The notes: generated by a model not told the origin, from the letters alone. Positions 18,629 to 27,083 are shown, counted from the first letter of the stretch. The stretch: 41,295 nt of DNA from an uncultured Flavobacteriales bacterium (GCA_938010565.1 CALLUQ010000098.1:1-41295); one strand, 5' to 3'. Made by a program: numbers and translations.

Positions 18629-19861
18629 CTATTGCATGTTCCGGATGGCGGCAGAAACTTCTTCTTTTGATAACGTCCCGCTATAAAACTCCAACAACCG
18701 GTCCAGTACAGCATCCACTAAACTGTCGGGGCAGGAGGCACCGCTGGTCAGGATAATGGTAGTAACCTCTTTTTCAGGAAGAAAACCTGTGGTTTGCTCC
18801 ATTTTCCGATCCTGAAAATTAAAATGATGAATGGTTTCTCCGGATACGATCTCAGCGGGAGAATTGATGAAATATGTCGGGAACTTGCGCATGCACAACT
18901 CTGCCAGATGAGCCGTATTGGAACTGTTGTAGCCGCCAATTACAAGGGCCAGATCGGCATCATCTTGCTCTAAAAGGCCGTAAGTGGCCTGTTGGTTGTC
19001 GTTGGTGGCATAACAAAGGGTATCGCGGGTATCTGCAAAATGATCTTTGTAGTGCGCTGCTCCGTATTTCGAAACGATGGTGGATTTCAGATAATCGGCA
19101 ATGGCCTGTGTATCGCTGGCAAGCATAGTGGTTTGATTCACCACTCCGATCCGTTGCAGATCGGTAGCGGGATCAAAACCATTGGAGTAACGCCCCTTAA
19201 ACCGATCGTAAAACTCATCGGGCGAACGTTCGCCACGGATAAATTCGGCCAGCACAACCGTTTCCTGCATGTTTTTCACTACAACGGAAGGAGCGTTTTG
19301 ATAGCTGTGGCTGAAGGTGGCCCGTGTTTCTTCGTGTTTTGCCTTGCCGTGGATCACAACCGTATATCCGCTTGCGCCCAGCTGATGGCTGCGTTTCCAT
19401 ACCTTCTCTACAAAAGGGCATGTGGTGTTGTATCGTTGAATTTCAACCCCTTTTTCTTCCAGAAGCTGCCGGATCTCTACGGTGGTGCCAAAAGCAGGAA
19501 TAATGACCACATCTGCCGGAGTGATCTCTTCCCACGGAATCAATTGCCGGCCATACGTATCCATGATAAAACGCACTCCGCGGTTGTTCAGATCGGCATT
19601 TACCACTTGGTTGTGGATCATCTGGCTCAATAAAAAGATGCGTTTATCCGGGTTTTCTTCAATGGCTTTGTAAGAGATCTCAATGGCATTTTCCACTCCG
19701 TAACAAAAACCAAAATGGCGGGCCATATAAAAGCGGACCGGCCCGAAATCGAGCAAGGTAGGAGAAAAGTCTTTTTTTCGCGGATCGTTTGATTTACGGA
19801 CATTTTTGATCTGGCCTGTAAACGATGAGCGATAGAAGGCAGGGAGGTTAAATTTTTTCAT
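18629..19861 (-). CDS. ispH: 4-hydroxy-3-methylbut-2-enyl diphosphate reductase IspH
   Basis: A 410-residue Fe-S enzyme, last step of the MEP isoprenoid pathway, making IPP and DMAPP. Cluster ligands are C53 ('FGFCYGVENAI'), C148 ('NTTCPFVEKVW') and C283 ('TLCYATNDNQQATYGLLEQ'). The general-acid region 'LSQMIHNQVVN' (about 79-89), 'HGKAKHEE' (about 171) and 'GGYNSSNTAHLAELC' are present. It has about 40 extra N-terminal residues compared with E. coli IspH, as in other Bacteroidota. Where E. coli has Gly-Ala-Ser-Ala-Pro-Asp this protein has a Cys (C377). It is convergent with cmk and divergent from rpsA. Confidence 0.96.
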   Translation of the reverse strand: MKKFNLPAFYRSSFTGQIKNVRKSNDPRKKDFSPTLLDFGPVRFYMARHFGFCYGVENAIEISYKAIEENPDKRIFLLSQMIHNQVVNADLNNRGVRFIMDTYGRQLIPWEEITPADVVIIPAFGTTVEIRQLLEEKGVEIQRYNTTCPFVEKVWKRSHQLGASGYTVVIHGKAKHEETRATFSHSYQNAPSVVVKNMQETVVLAEFIRGERSPDEFYDRFKGRYSNGFDPATDLQRIGVVNQTTMLASDTQAIADYLKSTIVSKYGAAHYKDHFADTRDTLCYATNDNQQATYGLLEQDDADLALVIGGYNSSNTAHLAELCMRKFPTYFINSPAEIVSGETIHHFNFQDRKMEQTTGFLPEKEVTTIILTSGASCPDSLVDAVLDRLLEFYSGTLSKEEVSAAIRNMQ

Positions 19862-19880
19862 GCGGATTTAAGAACCACCA

Positions 19881-19888
19881 CAAAATTA
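19881..19888 (-). promoter_or_regulatory. -7 promoter element for ispH
   Basis: On the minus strand the octamer is a perfect TAATTTTG, 19 bases before the ispH start codon. No -33 element with normal spacing is evident. Confidence 0.5.
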
Positions 19889-19958
19889 CCATTTTGTTTC
19901 CTGCCAAAGTGCATTTTCGATGAAAATGCGCCGGAATTTACTTGGATCTATGAAAACC

Positions 19959-19989
19959 TTTCAAATGCTGATGCAAAGCCGTACATTTG
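19959..19989 (+). promoter_or_regulatory. Promoter of rpsA
   Basis: TTTC (19959-19962), a 19-base spacer and a perfect TACATTTG (19982-19989). Transcription should start near 19996, giving a leader of about 115 bases before rpsA. Confidence 0.75.
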
Positions 19990-20016
19990 CGGCCCGCTTT
20001 TGCGGAAATAACTGAA

Positions 20017-20067
20017 ATGCCTGTGCTTTCGGCACCTGCAGGCTTTTTTAATACTCTCATTTTTTAG
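20017..20067 (+). promoter_or_regulatory. Terminator-like leader element of rpsA with a 16-codon frame
   Basis: Between the rpsA promoter and start codon, GCCTG (20019-20023) can pair with CAGGC (20039-20043), with inner TGC/GCA pairs, and is followed by six T (20044-20049): an intrinsic-terminator shape. The same bases lie inside a short frame, ATG 20017 to TAG 20067 (MPVLSAPAGFFNTLIF), with no obvious ribosome site. Because ispH runs the other way from 19861, this hairpin cannot end ispH. It could be an attenuator of rpsA or the end of a very short RNA. Confidence 0.5.
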
Positions 20068-20109
20068 CCGGAAAAAGAATGAGATACAAAATTGCCATCC
20101 CAACTCATT

Positions 20110-22416
20110 ATGGCAAACGATGAAGAAAACAAAGCAGTAGAAGGGGAAATGAACACCACTCCTGCTATTGAAAAAACGGATACGGAAGCTACCGTTACCG
20201 GAGACACAACGGATACGGAAACTACCGCTACCGTAGACACTACAACACCCGCAACCGAAGCAACGGAAGAAGAAAATGTACCGGCTGCAAATGCACCGGC
20301 TACAGAGGAAACTCCGGCCAAAGCCGAAACCGTTCAGGAAACGGAAGAAGCACCCACGACGGATCGTCCCGGATTTGTAAATCCAACCCGGGAAGAAGAC
20401 GAGGATTTTGACTGGGTGAAATATGAAGAGGGAGTTGATGCATATTCCGAGACAGATCGTCAGAATTTCAACACGCTTTATGAAGACACCCTCACCTCCA
20501 TTGCTGAAAAAACAGTGATTCAAGGGACCGTTTATGGCATCACCAAAAAAGAAGTGGTGGTCAATATCGGATACAAATCGGAAGGCATCATTCAGATCAA
20601 CGAATTCCGTTACAACCCGGATCTGGCAGTCGGAGAAGAGGTAGACGTTTATGTTGAGGCACAGGAAGATCGTTACGGTCAGATGGTGATCTCACATAAA
20701 ACGGCCCGGATACACCGTGCATGGGAACGGGTAAACGAAGCATTGGAACAAAACCTGATCATCATGGGGCATGTAAAGTGCCGTACCAAAGGTGGCCTCA
20801 TTGTCGATGTATTCGGGATCGAAGCCTTCCTGCCGGGTTCTCAGATTGATGTAAAACCAATTCGAGATTACGATCTTTACGTGGGCAAGAACATGGAGTT
20901 CAAAGTAGTAAAGATCAACCACGAGTTCAAAAATGTTGTGGTGTCGCACAAGGCACTCATCGAAGCAGAACTGGAAGAGCAGAAAAAACAGATCATTGGC
21001 GGCCTGGAGAAAGGTCAGGTACTTGAAGGTACGGTCAAAAACATTACTTCGTACGGTGTATTCATCGATTTGGGCGGTGTAGATGGCCTGATCCACATTA
21101 CCGATTTGAGCTGGGGACGTATCAACCACCCCGAGGAAGTGGTGCAGTTGGATCAGAAACTCAACGTGGTTATCCTCGATTTTGATGACAACAAGAAACG
21201 CATTGCCCTGGGGCTTAAACAACTGCAATCGCATCCGTGGGATAGCCTGGATGAGAAACTGGCCGTTGGCGACAATGTGAAAGGCAAAGTTGTAGTACTG
21301 GCAGATTATGGTGCTTTCATTGAGATCGCATCTGGTGTGGAAGGCCTCATCCACGTATCTGAAATGAGCTGGAGCCAGCATTTGAGAAGCGCACAGGATT
21401 TCCTTAAGGTAGGCGATGAAGTAGACGCTATCGTTCTTACGCTGGATCGGGAAGAACGCAAAATGTCTTTGGGCATGAAACAACTCATGCCCGATCCGTG
21501 GGAAAGCATACTTGAAAAATATCCGAAAGAATCCAAACACAAGGCTACTGTCCGCAACTTTACCAACTTTGGGGTATTTGTTGAGATGGAAGAAGGTGTG
21601 GATGGATTGATCCATATTTCTGACCTCAGTTGGTCTAAAAAAATCAAACATCCAAGCGAATTCTGTAAGGTTGGCGATGAACTGGATGTAATAGTGTTGG
21701 ATGTAGACAAAGAAAACCGTCGCCTCAGTCTTGGCCACAAACAACTCGAAGAAAATCCGTGGGATGTATTCGAAGGCGTTTTCACTGTCGGTTCATCACA
21801 CCAAGGTACCATCATCGAGAGAAACGATAAAAACTCCGTGATCTCTCTTCCTTATGGGGTAGAAGGCTACTGTTCTGCGAAACACCTTCGCAAAGCAGAT
21901 GGGGCCGGTGCCAAAATGGATGATACACTCGATTTTGTTGTGCTTGAATTTAACAAAGAAGCCAAAAAGATCGTTGTATCGCATACCCGTACATTCGAAA
22001 ATGATACACGGTCCGGTACTGCGACAACAAATACCGGCGGCGCAGCTAAAAAACGGGCGCAGGGCTCATCAGGTGCTTCACATGCTGTAAAAGCATTGAA
22101 CAAAAAACAGGAACGTACCACACTGGGTGATTTAAGTGTACTGGCTTCTTTGAAGAAAGACATGGAAAAAACCGAAAACGATCCTACCGATGTAGCGACT
22201 GCCAAAACTCCCGTTGCCAAAGAAACACTGGCAACACCCGCACCCGCTGTAACGGAAAAGCCTGTAACAGAAGAACCTGTAACGGAAAAGCCTGTAGCAG
22301 AAGAGCCTGTAACGGAAAAGCCTGTAACAGAAGAACCTGTTGCGAAAACAACAACGGAACAGGAAAGCTCCGAAGACAAAGAAACCGGAGAACAGTCTTC
22401 CGATAAAGAAAAATAA
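20110..22416 (+). CDS. rpsA: 30S ribosomal protein S1
   Basis: A 768-residue S1 with six S1 (OB-fold) domains starting near residues 137, 217, 304, 389, 476 and 563. Domains 3-5 are most typical ('YGVFIDLGGVDGLIHITDLSW', in part, and close copies). S1 binds mRNA and helps it dock on the 30S subunit, which matters in Bacteroidota where Shine-Dalgarno signals are weak. Two low-complexity arms flank the core: an acidic Thr/Glu/Ala-rich N terminus (1-105) and a C-terminal tail (about 640-768) with Val-Thr-Glu-Lys-Pro / Val-Thr-Glu-Glu-Pro repeats. ATG 20110 (MANDEENK) is chosen over a frame-open start six codons earlier. Confidence 0.95.
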   Translation: MANDEENKAVEGEMNTTPAIEKTDTEATVTGDTTDTETTATVDTTTPATEATEEENVPAANAPATEETPAKAETVQETEEAPTTDRPGFVNPTREEDEDFDWVKYEEGVDAYSETDRQNFNTLYEDTLTSIAEKTVIQGTVYGITKKEVVVNIGYKSEGIIQINEFRYNPDLAVGEEVDVYVEAQEDRYGQMVISHKTARIHRAWERVNEALEQNLIIMGHVKCRTKGGLIVDVFGIEAFLPGSQIDVKPIRDYDLYVGKNMEFKVVKINHEFKNVVVSHKALIEAELEEQKKQIIGGLEKGQVLEGTVKNITSYGVFIDLGGVDGLIHITDLSWGRINHPEEVVQLDQKLNVVILDFDDNKKRIALGLKQLQSHPWDSLDEKLAVGDNVKGKVVVLADYGAFIEIASGVEGLIHVSEMSWSQHLRSAQDFLKVGDEVDAIVLTLDREERKMSLGMKQLMPDPWESILEKYPKESKHKATVRNFTNFGVFVEMEEGVDGLIHISDLSWSKKIKHPSEFCKVGDELDVIVLDVDKENRRLSLGHKQLEENPWDVFEGVFTVGSSHQGTIIERNDKNSVISLPYGVEGYCSAKHLRKADGAGAKMDDTLDFVVLEFNKEAKKIVVSHTRTFENDTRSGTATTNTGGAAKKRAQGSSGASHAVKALNKKQERTTLGDLSVLASLKKDMEKTENDPTDVATAKTPVAKETLATPAPAVTEKPVTEEPVTEKPVAEEPVTEKPVTEEPVAKTTTEQESSEDKETGEQSSDKEK
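22246..22335 (+). repeat. Three tandem 30-bp repeats in the rpsA tail
   Basis: Units at 22246-22275, 22276-22305 and 22306-22335 differ at only a few bases. Each encodes ten residues, Pro-Val-Thr-Glu-Lys-Pro-Val-Thr/Ala-Glu-Glu (the first unit begins with Ala). The unit is a multiple of three, so gain or loss of a copy would keep the frame. Confidence 0.85.
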
Positions 22417-22454
22417 GAAGCAACGCACCAGCGTTCTTCCTCCGTGATTACTCT

Positions 22455-22482
22455 AACCCCGGCTTTTAGCCGGGGTTTTTTA
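22455..22482 (+). terminator. Intrinsic terminator after rpsA
   Basis: A 10-base-pair perfect stem AACCCCGGCT/AGCCGGGGTT with a three-base loop, followed by T residues, 39 bases after the rpsA stop. Confidence 0.92.
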
Positions 22483-22725
22483 GGCATGTTGGCCTGAGTA
22501 CCGTTACTTCAGGCGTTTTTATAGGTTGTTTTTTTCAGAAGCGATCCTCGGTTGGCCACAAAGTTTTGTGAAAAGAACAGCACGTTTCTCTTTGTGGTTT
22601 CCGGATATTTTTACCCTGCTGAATATCAGTCTTCCGATCCGAATACAAAACCCTCTTATCTGGCCCGGCTGTTGTTTTCGTATGCAAAGATCCGGGCGAT
22701 CAAAAGCAGGAAAGAGAACTTATTA
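22483..22725. other. Gap before pyrR, no gene seen
   Basis: The pyrR frame stays open 66 codons upstream of its start, but this part has no family resemblance and would start before the promoter. Nothing else is evident. Confidence 0.45.
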
Positions 22726-22733
22726 TATATTTG
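22726..22733 (+). promoter_or_regulatory. -7 promoter element for pyrR-pyrB
   Basis: A perfect TATATTTG octamer only 16 bases before the pyrR ATG, predicting a leader of roughly ten bases. Confidence 0.65.
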
Positions 22734-22749
22734 TGCAGCCATATCAGAA

Positions 22750-23301
22750 ATGAAGCCGGTAACTATCCTAAATAGCGATCATTTTCAACTTACGATCAAC
22801 CGCCTTTGTTATCAATTGATCGAAAATCACGACGATTTCTCAAATGCCGTTTTGCTCGGCTTACAACCCAGAGGTATTTTTCTTGTTGATCGTTTGCACA
22901 AAGAGTTAAAACGCATTCTGAATGATCAACCCATTCAGGCAGGCAGCCTTGACATTACCTTTTACAGAGATGACTTTGGAAGGCGCGACAAACCGTTGAT
23001 GCCCAGCACCACTGATATTGATTTTATCATAGAAGGTAAAAATGTGATCCTGGTAGACGATGTATTGTTTACCGGAAGGACCGTTCGTTCCGGGTTGGAT
23101 GCCATGCTTGCTTTTGGCCGCCCGAAAAAGGTAGAATTACTGGTGCTCATTGATCGTCGCTTTACACGGGATCTACCCATCCAACCCGATTATATCGGCA
23201 ATTCGGTAGATTCCCTTAAAGGCGAAAAAGTACTGGTAAAGTGGCAGCATACCGATGGTCAGGATGAGGTGATACTTTATACCCCGGATGACAATGAATA
23301 A
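22750..23301 (+). CDS. pyrR: PyrR-type phosphoribosyltransferase
   Basis: A 183-residue PyrR homologue. The PRPP-binding loop 'VILVDDVLFTGRTVR' is at about 98-112, with 'LLGLQPRGIFLVDRL' and 'DITFYRDDFGRR' in their usual places. In Bacillus, PyrR is a UMP-dependent mRNA-binding attenuation protein with weak uracil phosphoribosyltransferase activity. I chose ATG 22750 (MKPVTILNSDHF) because it matches the usual PyrR N terminus and follows the -7 element. It overlaps pyrB by 14 bases, so the two are an operon. There is no space for an attenuator either before pyrR or between the genes. Confidence 0.92.
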   Translation: MKPVTILNSDHFQLTINRLCYQLIENHDDFSNAVLLGLQPRGIFLVDRLHKELKRILNDQPIQAGSLDITFYRDDFGRRDKPLMPSTTDIDFIIEGKNVILVDDVLFTGRTVRSGLDAMLAFGRPKKVELLVLIDRRFTRDLPIQPDYIGNSVDSLKGEKVLVKWQHTDGQDEVILYTPDDNE

Positions 23302-24244
23302 AGAACTAAGTGCAAACCATCTTTTAGGCATTAAACAGCTGAGTGCAGCCGACATTTGTCTGATACACGAAACCACAGTTCATTTTAAAAAAATCATTAA
23401 CCGAAACATCCGGAAAGTTCCCACCTTACGCGATATCACCATTGTTAACCTCTTCTTTGAAAACTCTACCCGCACCAAACTTTCGTTCGAACTCGCCGAA
23501 AAACGTTTATCAGCCGATATCATCAATTTTTCTGCCTCCTCCTCCTCCGTAAAAAAGGGAGAAACACTAGTGGATACCGTAAAGAACATTCTGGCGATGA
23601 AGGTAGACATCGTGGTGATGCGTCATCCCGATCCGGGTGCAGCCATGTTCCTCTCGGAACACATCGATGCCCGGATTGTAAATGCCGGCGATGGAACCCA
23701 CGAACATCCCACCCAGGCTTTGCTGGATAGTTTCAGCATACGCGAAGCTCTGGGAAACGATGAACTGATTGATATTGCAGGTAAAAAAGTGGTAATTGTA
23801 GGCGATATTATGCACAGCCGGGTGGCCCTGAGCAACATTTTTTGTCTGCAAAAACTAGGGGCCGAAGTAATGGTTTGCGGTCCGGCAACCCTCATTCCCA
23901 AGCACATTGAAAGTTTGGGTGTCAAAGTAACACACGACCTTAAAAAAGCCTTAAACTGGTGCGATGTAGCGAATATGCTCCGCGTTCAACTCGAACGCCA
24001 GGAAATGAAACTCTTTCCATCGCTCAGAGAATACTCCATGCTCTATGGCCTGAACAAAACACTTCTTGATAGCCTGGATAAAGAAATAGTTGTGATGCAT
24101 CCCGGGCCGATTAACCGCGGAGTGGAGATCACAAGTGAAGTAGCTGATTCGGAACAATCTGTAATTTTGGAACAAGTGCAGAACGGAGTGGCTGTGCGCA
24201 TGGCTGTTCTTTACCTATTAGCCAGCAAGCTCAGGCAAGGTTAG
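23288..24244 (+). CDS. pyrB: Aspartate carbamoyltransferase catalytic subunit
   Basis: A 318-residue enzyme for the second step of pyrimidine synthesis, condensing carbamoyl phosphate and aspartate. The carbamoyl-phosphate loop 'FFENSTRTKLSFE' is at 57-69, the 80s-loop region 'SSSSVKKGETLVDT' follows at 84-97, with 'GTHEHPTQALLD' and the C-terminal 'HPGPINRGVEI'. The start overlaps the pyrR end by 14 bases; a second ATG two codons later (23294) is an alternative. No pyrI regulatory subunit follows; the next gene is a STAS protein with its own promoter. Confidence 0.95.
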   Translation: MTMNKELSANHLLGIKQLSAADICLIHETTVHFKKIINRNIRKVPTLRDITIVNLFFENSTRTKLSFELAEKRLSADIINFSASSSSVKKGETLVDTVKNILAMKVDIVVMRHPDPGAAMFLSEHIDARIVNAGDGTHEHPTQALLDSFSIREALGNDELIDIAGKKVVIVGDIMHSRVALSNIFCLQKLGAEVMVCGPATLIPKHIESLGVKVTHDLKKALNWCDVANMLRVQLERQEMKLFPSLREYSMLYGLNKTLLDSLDKEIVVMHPGPINRGVEITSEVADSEQSVILEQVQNGVAVRMAVLYLLASKLRQG

Positions 24245-24264
24245 CAATTAACACGGTATTATGT

Positions 24265-24272
24265 TATATTTG
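24265..24272 (+). promoter_or_regulatory. -7 promoter element for the STAS gene
   Basis: A perfect TATATTTG, 19 bases before ATG 24292. It shows that the upstream TTG at 24274 would lie before the transcript start. Confidence 0.6.
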
Positions 24273-24291
24273 TTTGAAACGGAATTGTGAT

Positions 24292-24666
24292 ATGGGTTTT
24301 GAGATCGAAACAAAGGAGAAGTTTGCTATTGTTACCTGTAAAGTTGAAAAGTTGGATACCGGTGTAGCTCCTGAACTTAAATCGCACCTGGTTCACCTTA
24401 ATGGTCAGGGGATTAAAAACATCGTGATCGATTTGAATGAATGTGCTTATTGTGATTCTTCAGGATTGAGTGCCGTACTCGTAGCCAGTCGCTTGTGTAA
24501 AGGAGCCGGGGGTACCTTTGTGCTTTCCGGCCTTAAGCCTATGGTAGAAAAATTGGTGCAGATCTCTCAATTGCATACCATTCTTAATATTGTACCCACC
24601 GTTTCGGAAGGTTGCGACCTTATCCTTATGGAAGAAGTGGAACGTGAATTCCGGGACAACGAATAG
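24292..24666 (+). CDS. STAS-domain protein, anti-sigma factor antagonist type
   Basis: A 124-residue single STAS domain (MGFEIETKEKFAIVTCKVEK...). The central 'GIKNIVIDLNECAYCDSSGL' strand-loop carries the Asp-Ser-Ser-Gly site where antagonists such as SpoIIAA are phosphorylated, at about residues 57-60. Family members release a sigma factor or another partner from a kinase/anti-sigma protein. No partner kinase or phosphatase is next to it, so what it controls is unknown. The A+T-rich start region and short leader fit the promoter just upstream. Confidence 0.85.
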   Translation: MGFEIETKEKFAIVTCKVEKLDTGVAPELKSHLVHLNGQGIKNIVIDLNECAYCDSSGLSAVLVASRLCKGAGGTFVLSGLKPMVEKLVQISQLHTILNIVPTVSEGCDLILMEEVEREFRDNE

Positions 24667-24695
24667 ACAGATGAACGCTAATTTCCCTATTTAAA

Positions 24696-25454
24696 ATGAA
24701 AAAAAAGTTACTCGGATTGTCTTTGTTGCTTTTTGCAGCGATCAATATTGCTCATGCGCAATGTACTCCTGATCCGGCTTATACCACACCTGGTATTTAC
24801 CCGGATAGTGCAACGGGTTTGGCCCCTGCTTTTACAGGGATTGCCTACACCGGTGTCATCACCAATGTTGTTCCGGCCGATACCCTGATTGAACTGATAC
24901 CTGAGTTTCCTCAATCGCTAACCATCGATTCCGTTAATGTGGATTCGGTAGTTGGCCTTCCCGCAGGATTTGGATATGCTTGTGTGCCGAATAACTGTAG
25001 CTTTTCCGGAAATAGTATCGGATGTATGGCGATTACCGGTACAGCTGCTACAACACAAACAGGCGTTTATCCTTTAGCCGTATACATCAGCAGTTTTATT
25101 GAAGGTACAGGCATCCCTTTTCCCTTCGTATATACCGCTTATCACATCAATGTGGTAGACTCTGCTTCCGTGACAGTGGATGAAATGAACGGTTTTGCTT
25201 TTGATCTGTTGCAAAACCGTCCGAATCCGTTTTCGGAAAACACCACCATCCGTTTTAAAAGCAATGTACCGGATGTATATCAACTGTCCGTTGTGGATTT
25301 GCTTGGAAAAGAGGTGATCAACAAAACCATTCATGCCCATGTAGGGGTGAACAACGCGGAGATCAACGGAACCGGATTACGCAATGGGATTTATATGTAC
25401 ACCCTCAGCAACAACAAAACAACCAAAACCCGCCGCATGGTTGTAAATAAATAA
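24696..25454 (+). CDS. Small T9SS type A-sorted secreted protein
   Basis: A 252-residue protein. The signal peptide MKKKLLGLSLLLFAAINIAH ends near Ala-Gln. The middle part (about 23-160) is a Cys-containing beta-sandwich-like segment ('FGYACVPNNCSFSGNSIGC' holds three cysteines). The last 85 residues are a standard type A sorting domain: 'LLQNRPNPFSENTTIRF', a 'VVDLLGKEV' strand, 'LRNGIYMYTL' and a basic end 'KTRRMVVNK'. It is therefore exported through the Sec and type IX routes and released or attached at the surface. The function of the mature part is unknown. A weak hairpin plus TTTT follows at 25469-25500. Confidence 0.85.
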   Translation: MKKKLLGLSLLLFAAINIAHAQCTPDPAYTTPGIYPDSATGLAPAFTGIAYTGVITNVVPADTLIELIPEFPQSLTIDSVNVDSVVGLPAGFGYACVPNNCSFSGNSIGCMAITGTAATTQTGVYPLAVYISSFIEGTGIPFPFVYTAYHINVVDSASVTVDEMNGFAFDLLQNRPNPFSENTTIRFKSNVPDVYQLSVVDLLGKEVINKTIHAHVGVNNAEINGTGLRNGIYMYTLSNNKTTKTRRMVVNK

Positions 25455-25503
25455 TTGATTTCAAATATCGCCGGAATCCCAATACCTTCTTCGGCGTTTT
25501 GCC

Positions 25504-26421
25504 ATGCGATTTGAGGTGACCATATTAGGATGTGGAGCAGCTTTGCCCACCAACCGTTATCATCCTACCGCTCAGGTATTAAATATCCATGAAAAATGGT
25601 TTCTGGTGGATTGCGGAGAAGGCACCCAGATGCATTTTCGTTCCACCCGTTTGTCGCTGCAAAAAATCAACCGGATCTTTATCAGTCATTTGCATGGAGA
25701 CCATTTTTATGGTTTGCCCGGCTTTTTAAGCACCCTGCATTTGTTGGGCCGAACCAAAGAAATGCACATTTACGGACCTGCGAACCTGGAACCGCTTTTG
25801 ACCCATTTGTTTGCACTTTCAGATGCCCGGTTAAAGTTTTCCCTGATCCATCACCCTGTTGATCCAAAAGGAGGAGAAGTAGTTTATGAGGACCATACCC
25901 TCAGCGTAATTTCCATTCCGGCAAAACACTCTGTTGCCGGAACCGGATACCTCTTCAAAGAAAAAGTAAAACCCCTCAACCTTATCAAAGAACAATTGGA
26001 CCGCTATCGGATACCGATAGTCGCTTTGCAGGACATTAAGAAAGGAGAAGATTATACCAATGAAAAGAACATAACCATTCCGAACAAAGTACTTACCCAA
26101 CCACCAAAACCGGTGTATTCCTACGCTTTTTGTTCCGATTCGGTACCCAATGAAAAAACACTTAAAGCCATTCGGGGAGTGGACCTGCTTTACCACGAAG
26201 CCACCTTTATGGAAGACATGGCCAGCCGGGCCAGAGCGACACTACACTCTACCGCAAAGCAAGCCGGAGAAATGGCAAAAAAAGCCGGAGTGGGCCGTTT
26301 GTTACTTGGGCATTTTTCAGCCCGATATAAAAATATGGAACCTTTGCTGGCAGAAGCCAGAGCAGTATTTCCGCATAGCATACTCTCGGAAGAAGGCGTT
26401 ACCTATAAAGTAAATCGGTAA
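25504..26421 (+). CDS. rnz: Ribonuclease Z
   Basis: A 305-residue metallo-beta-lactamase-fold endonuclease that trims tRNA 3' ends. The zinc motif 'SHLHGDHFYGLPG' is at 61-73 (H62, H64, D66, H67). Other ligand regions are 'PAKHSVAGTGYLF', 'YAFCSDSV' (Asp ligand) and 'LLLGHFSARY'. 'LYHEATF' supports RNase Z rather than a generic hydrolase. The length is that of the short form. The preceding T9SS gene ends 49 bases upstream. Confidence 0.95.
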   Translation: MRFEVTILGCGAALPTNRYHPTAQVLNIHEKWFLVDCGEGTQMHFRSTRLSLQKINRIFISHLHGDHFYGLPGFLSTLHLLGRTKEMHIYGPANLEPLLTHLFALSDARLKFSLIHHPVDPKGGEVVYEDHTLSVISIPAKHSVAGTGYLFKEKVKPLNLIKEQLDRYRIPIVALQDIKKGEDYTNEKNITIPNKVLTQPPKPVYSYAFCSDSVPNEKTLKAIRGVDLLYHEATFMEDMASRARATLHSTAKQAGEMAKKAGVGRLLLGHFSARYKNMEPLLAEARAVFPHSILSEEGVTYKVNR

Positions 26422-26431
26422 TTTTATTGCC

Positions 26432-26647
26432 TTATTGACCAGAGCCAACACATTTAAGATAATCCCGTGTCATCAAAAGATGGAGTTCTTTAAAAGGCGC
26501 CTTAAATACCTGTGTTTTTTCAGGAATCATATCCGCTCCGGTTTCTCATTTTCTCATGGGGTTCAGCGTACAATCATAGCGATACTCCGTCTTCTTTGCC
26601 TTGGCCATAAACCAGGCATCAAAACGGATGAGTTCGGGGCTGATCAT
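26432..26647 (-). pseudogene. Broken unknown gene fragment with an in-frame stop
   Basis: On the minus strand a frame from ATG 26647 reads as natural protein for 33 codons (MISPELIRFDAWFMAKAKK...), meets TGA at 26546-26548, then continues in the same frame for 37 more protein-like codons (...MIPEKTQVFKAPFKELHLL...) to TAA at 26432. Upstream of the ATG the same frame also seems coding but has a TAG. I read it as a decayed gene of unknown family. It lies next to a transposase relic. Confidence 0.35.
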
Positions 26648-26774
26648 GATTGCTTTTGTTTGGTGCTACAAGGTGGGGATATATCTGCATCGGAATCTCA
26701 GACCTATACCCATCAAAAAGCATGGAATAAGGGCAATAACACTATTCAAATATAATCTGCACTATATTGCTAAT

Positions 26775-27083
26775 TTACTGATAAATGCATGCAAAAACAT
26801 GGAAATAAAAACAGTGCGATTTTTGCCATGTACTTAGCCATTCGACCTTTAACTGATCGAACGTATCGGCTAAAATTCGCTTACGAATTTCTACAAACAA
26901 AGAAGGGTCAAAGATCGCTTTGGTAGAAAATTCCTTCAAGCCTACAAAAAACCGCATATAACCATTTTCCCGAATCGTGGCGATTATTCCTCTGTTGTCG
27001 AAGTTTTCAGGGTGTTTGATGATAAACGCTCCCAAGGCCATCCGAGGTGAAATTCCGAGACGCCCCATTTTAGCATTCATCAT
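26775..27083 (-). pseudogene. Transposase N-terminal fragment (IS5/IS1182-type, DUF772)
   Basis: A 102-codon frame whose first 75 residues match the N-terminal DUF772 domain of IS5/IS1182-type transposases: 'MGRLGISPRMALGAFIIKH', 'IIATIRENGYMRFFVGLKEF', 'FDPSLFVEIRKRI'. The similarity runs upstream of the first Met for about nine codons ('NKFAHAYCR') to a stop. The catalytic DDE part is missing: after 'DTFDQLK' the frame turns into unrelated sequence and stops. No terminal repeats could be found. This is a dead relic and is not related in any visible way to the MITE. Confidence 0.7.

Noticed and set aside
20692-21744. 350-codon frame on the minus strand inside rpsA
   Set aside because: It is antisense to the S1 domains and mirrors their codon pattern; no recognisable protein features.
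22246-22335. Regular 30-bp repeats considered as a CRISPR array
   Set aside because: The units are directly adjacent without spacers and encode the in-frame S1 tail.
26775-27083. Transposase relic considered as the source of the MITE
   Set aside because: It belongs to a DUF772 (IS5/IS1182-type) group and no ends like those of the MITE lie around it; the MITE target (CTAG) fits IS630 better.
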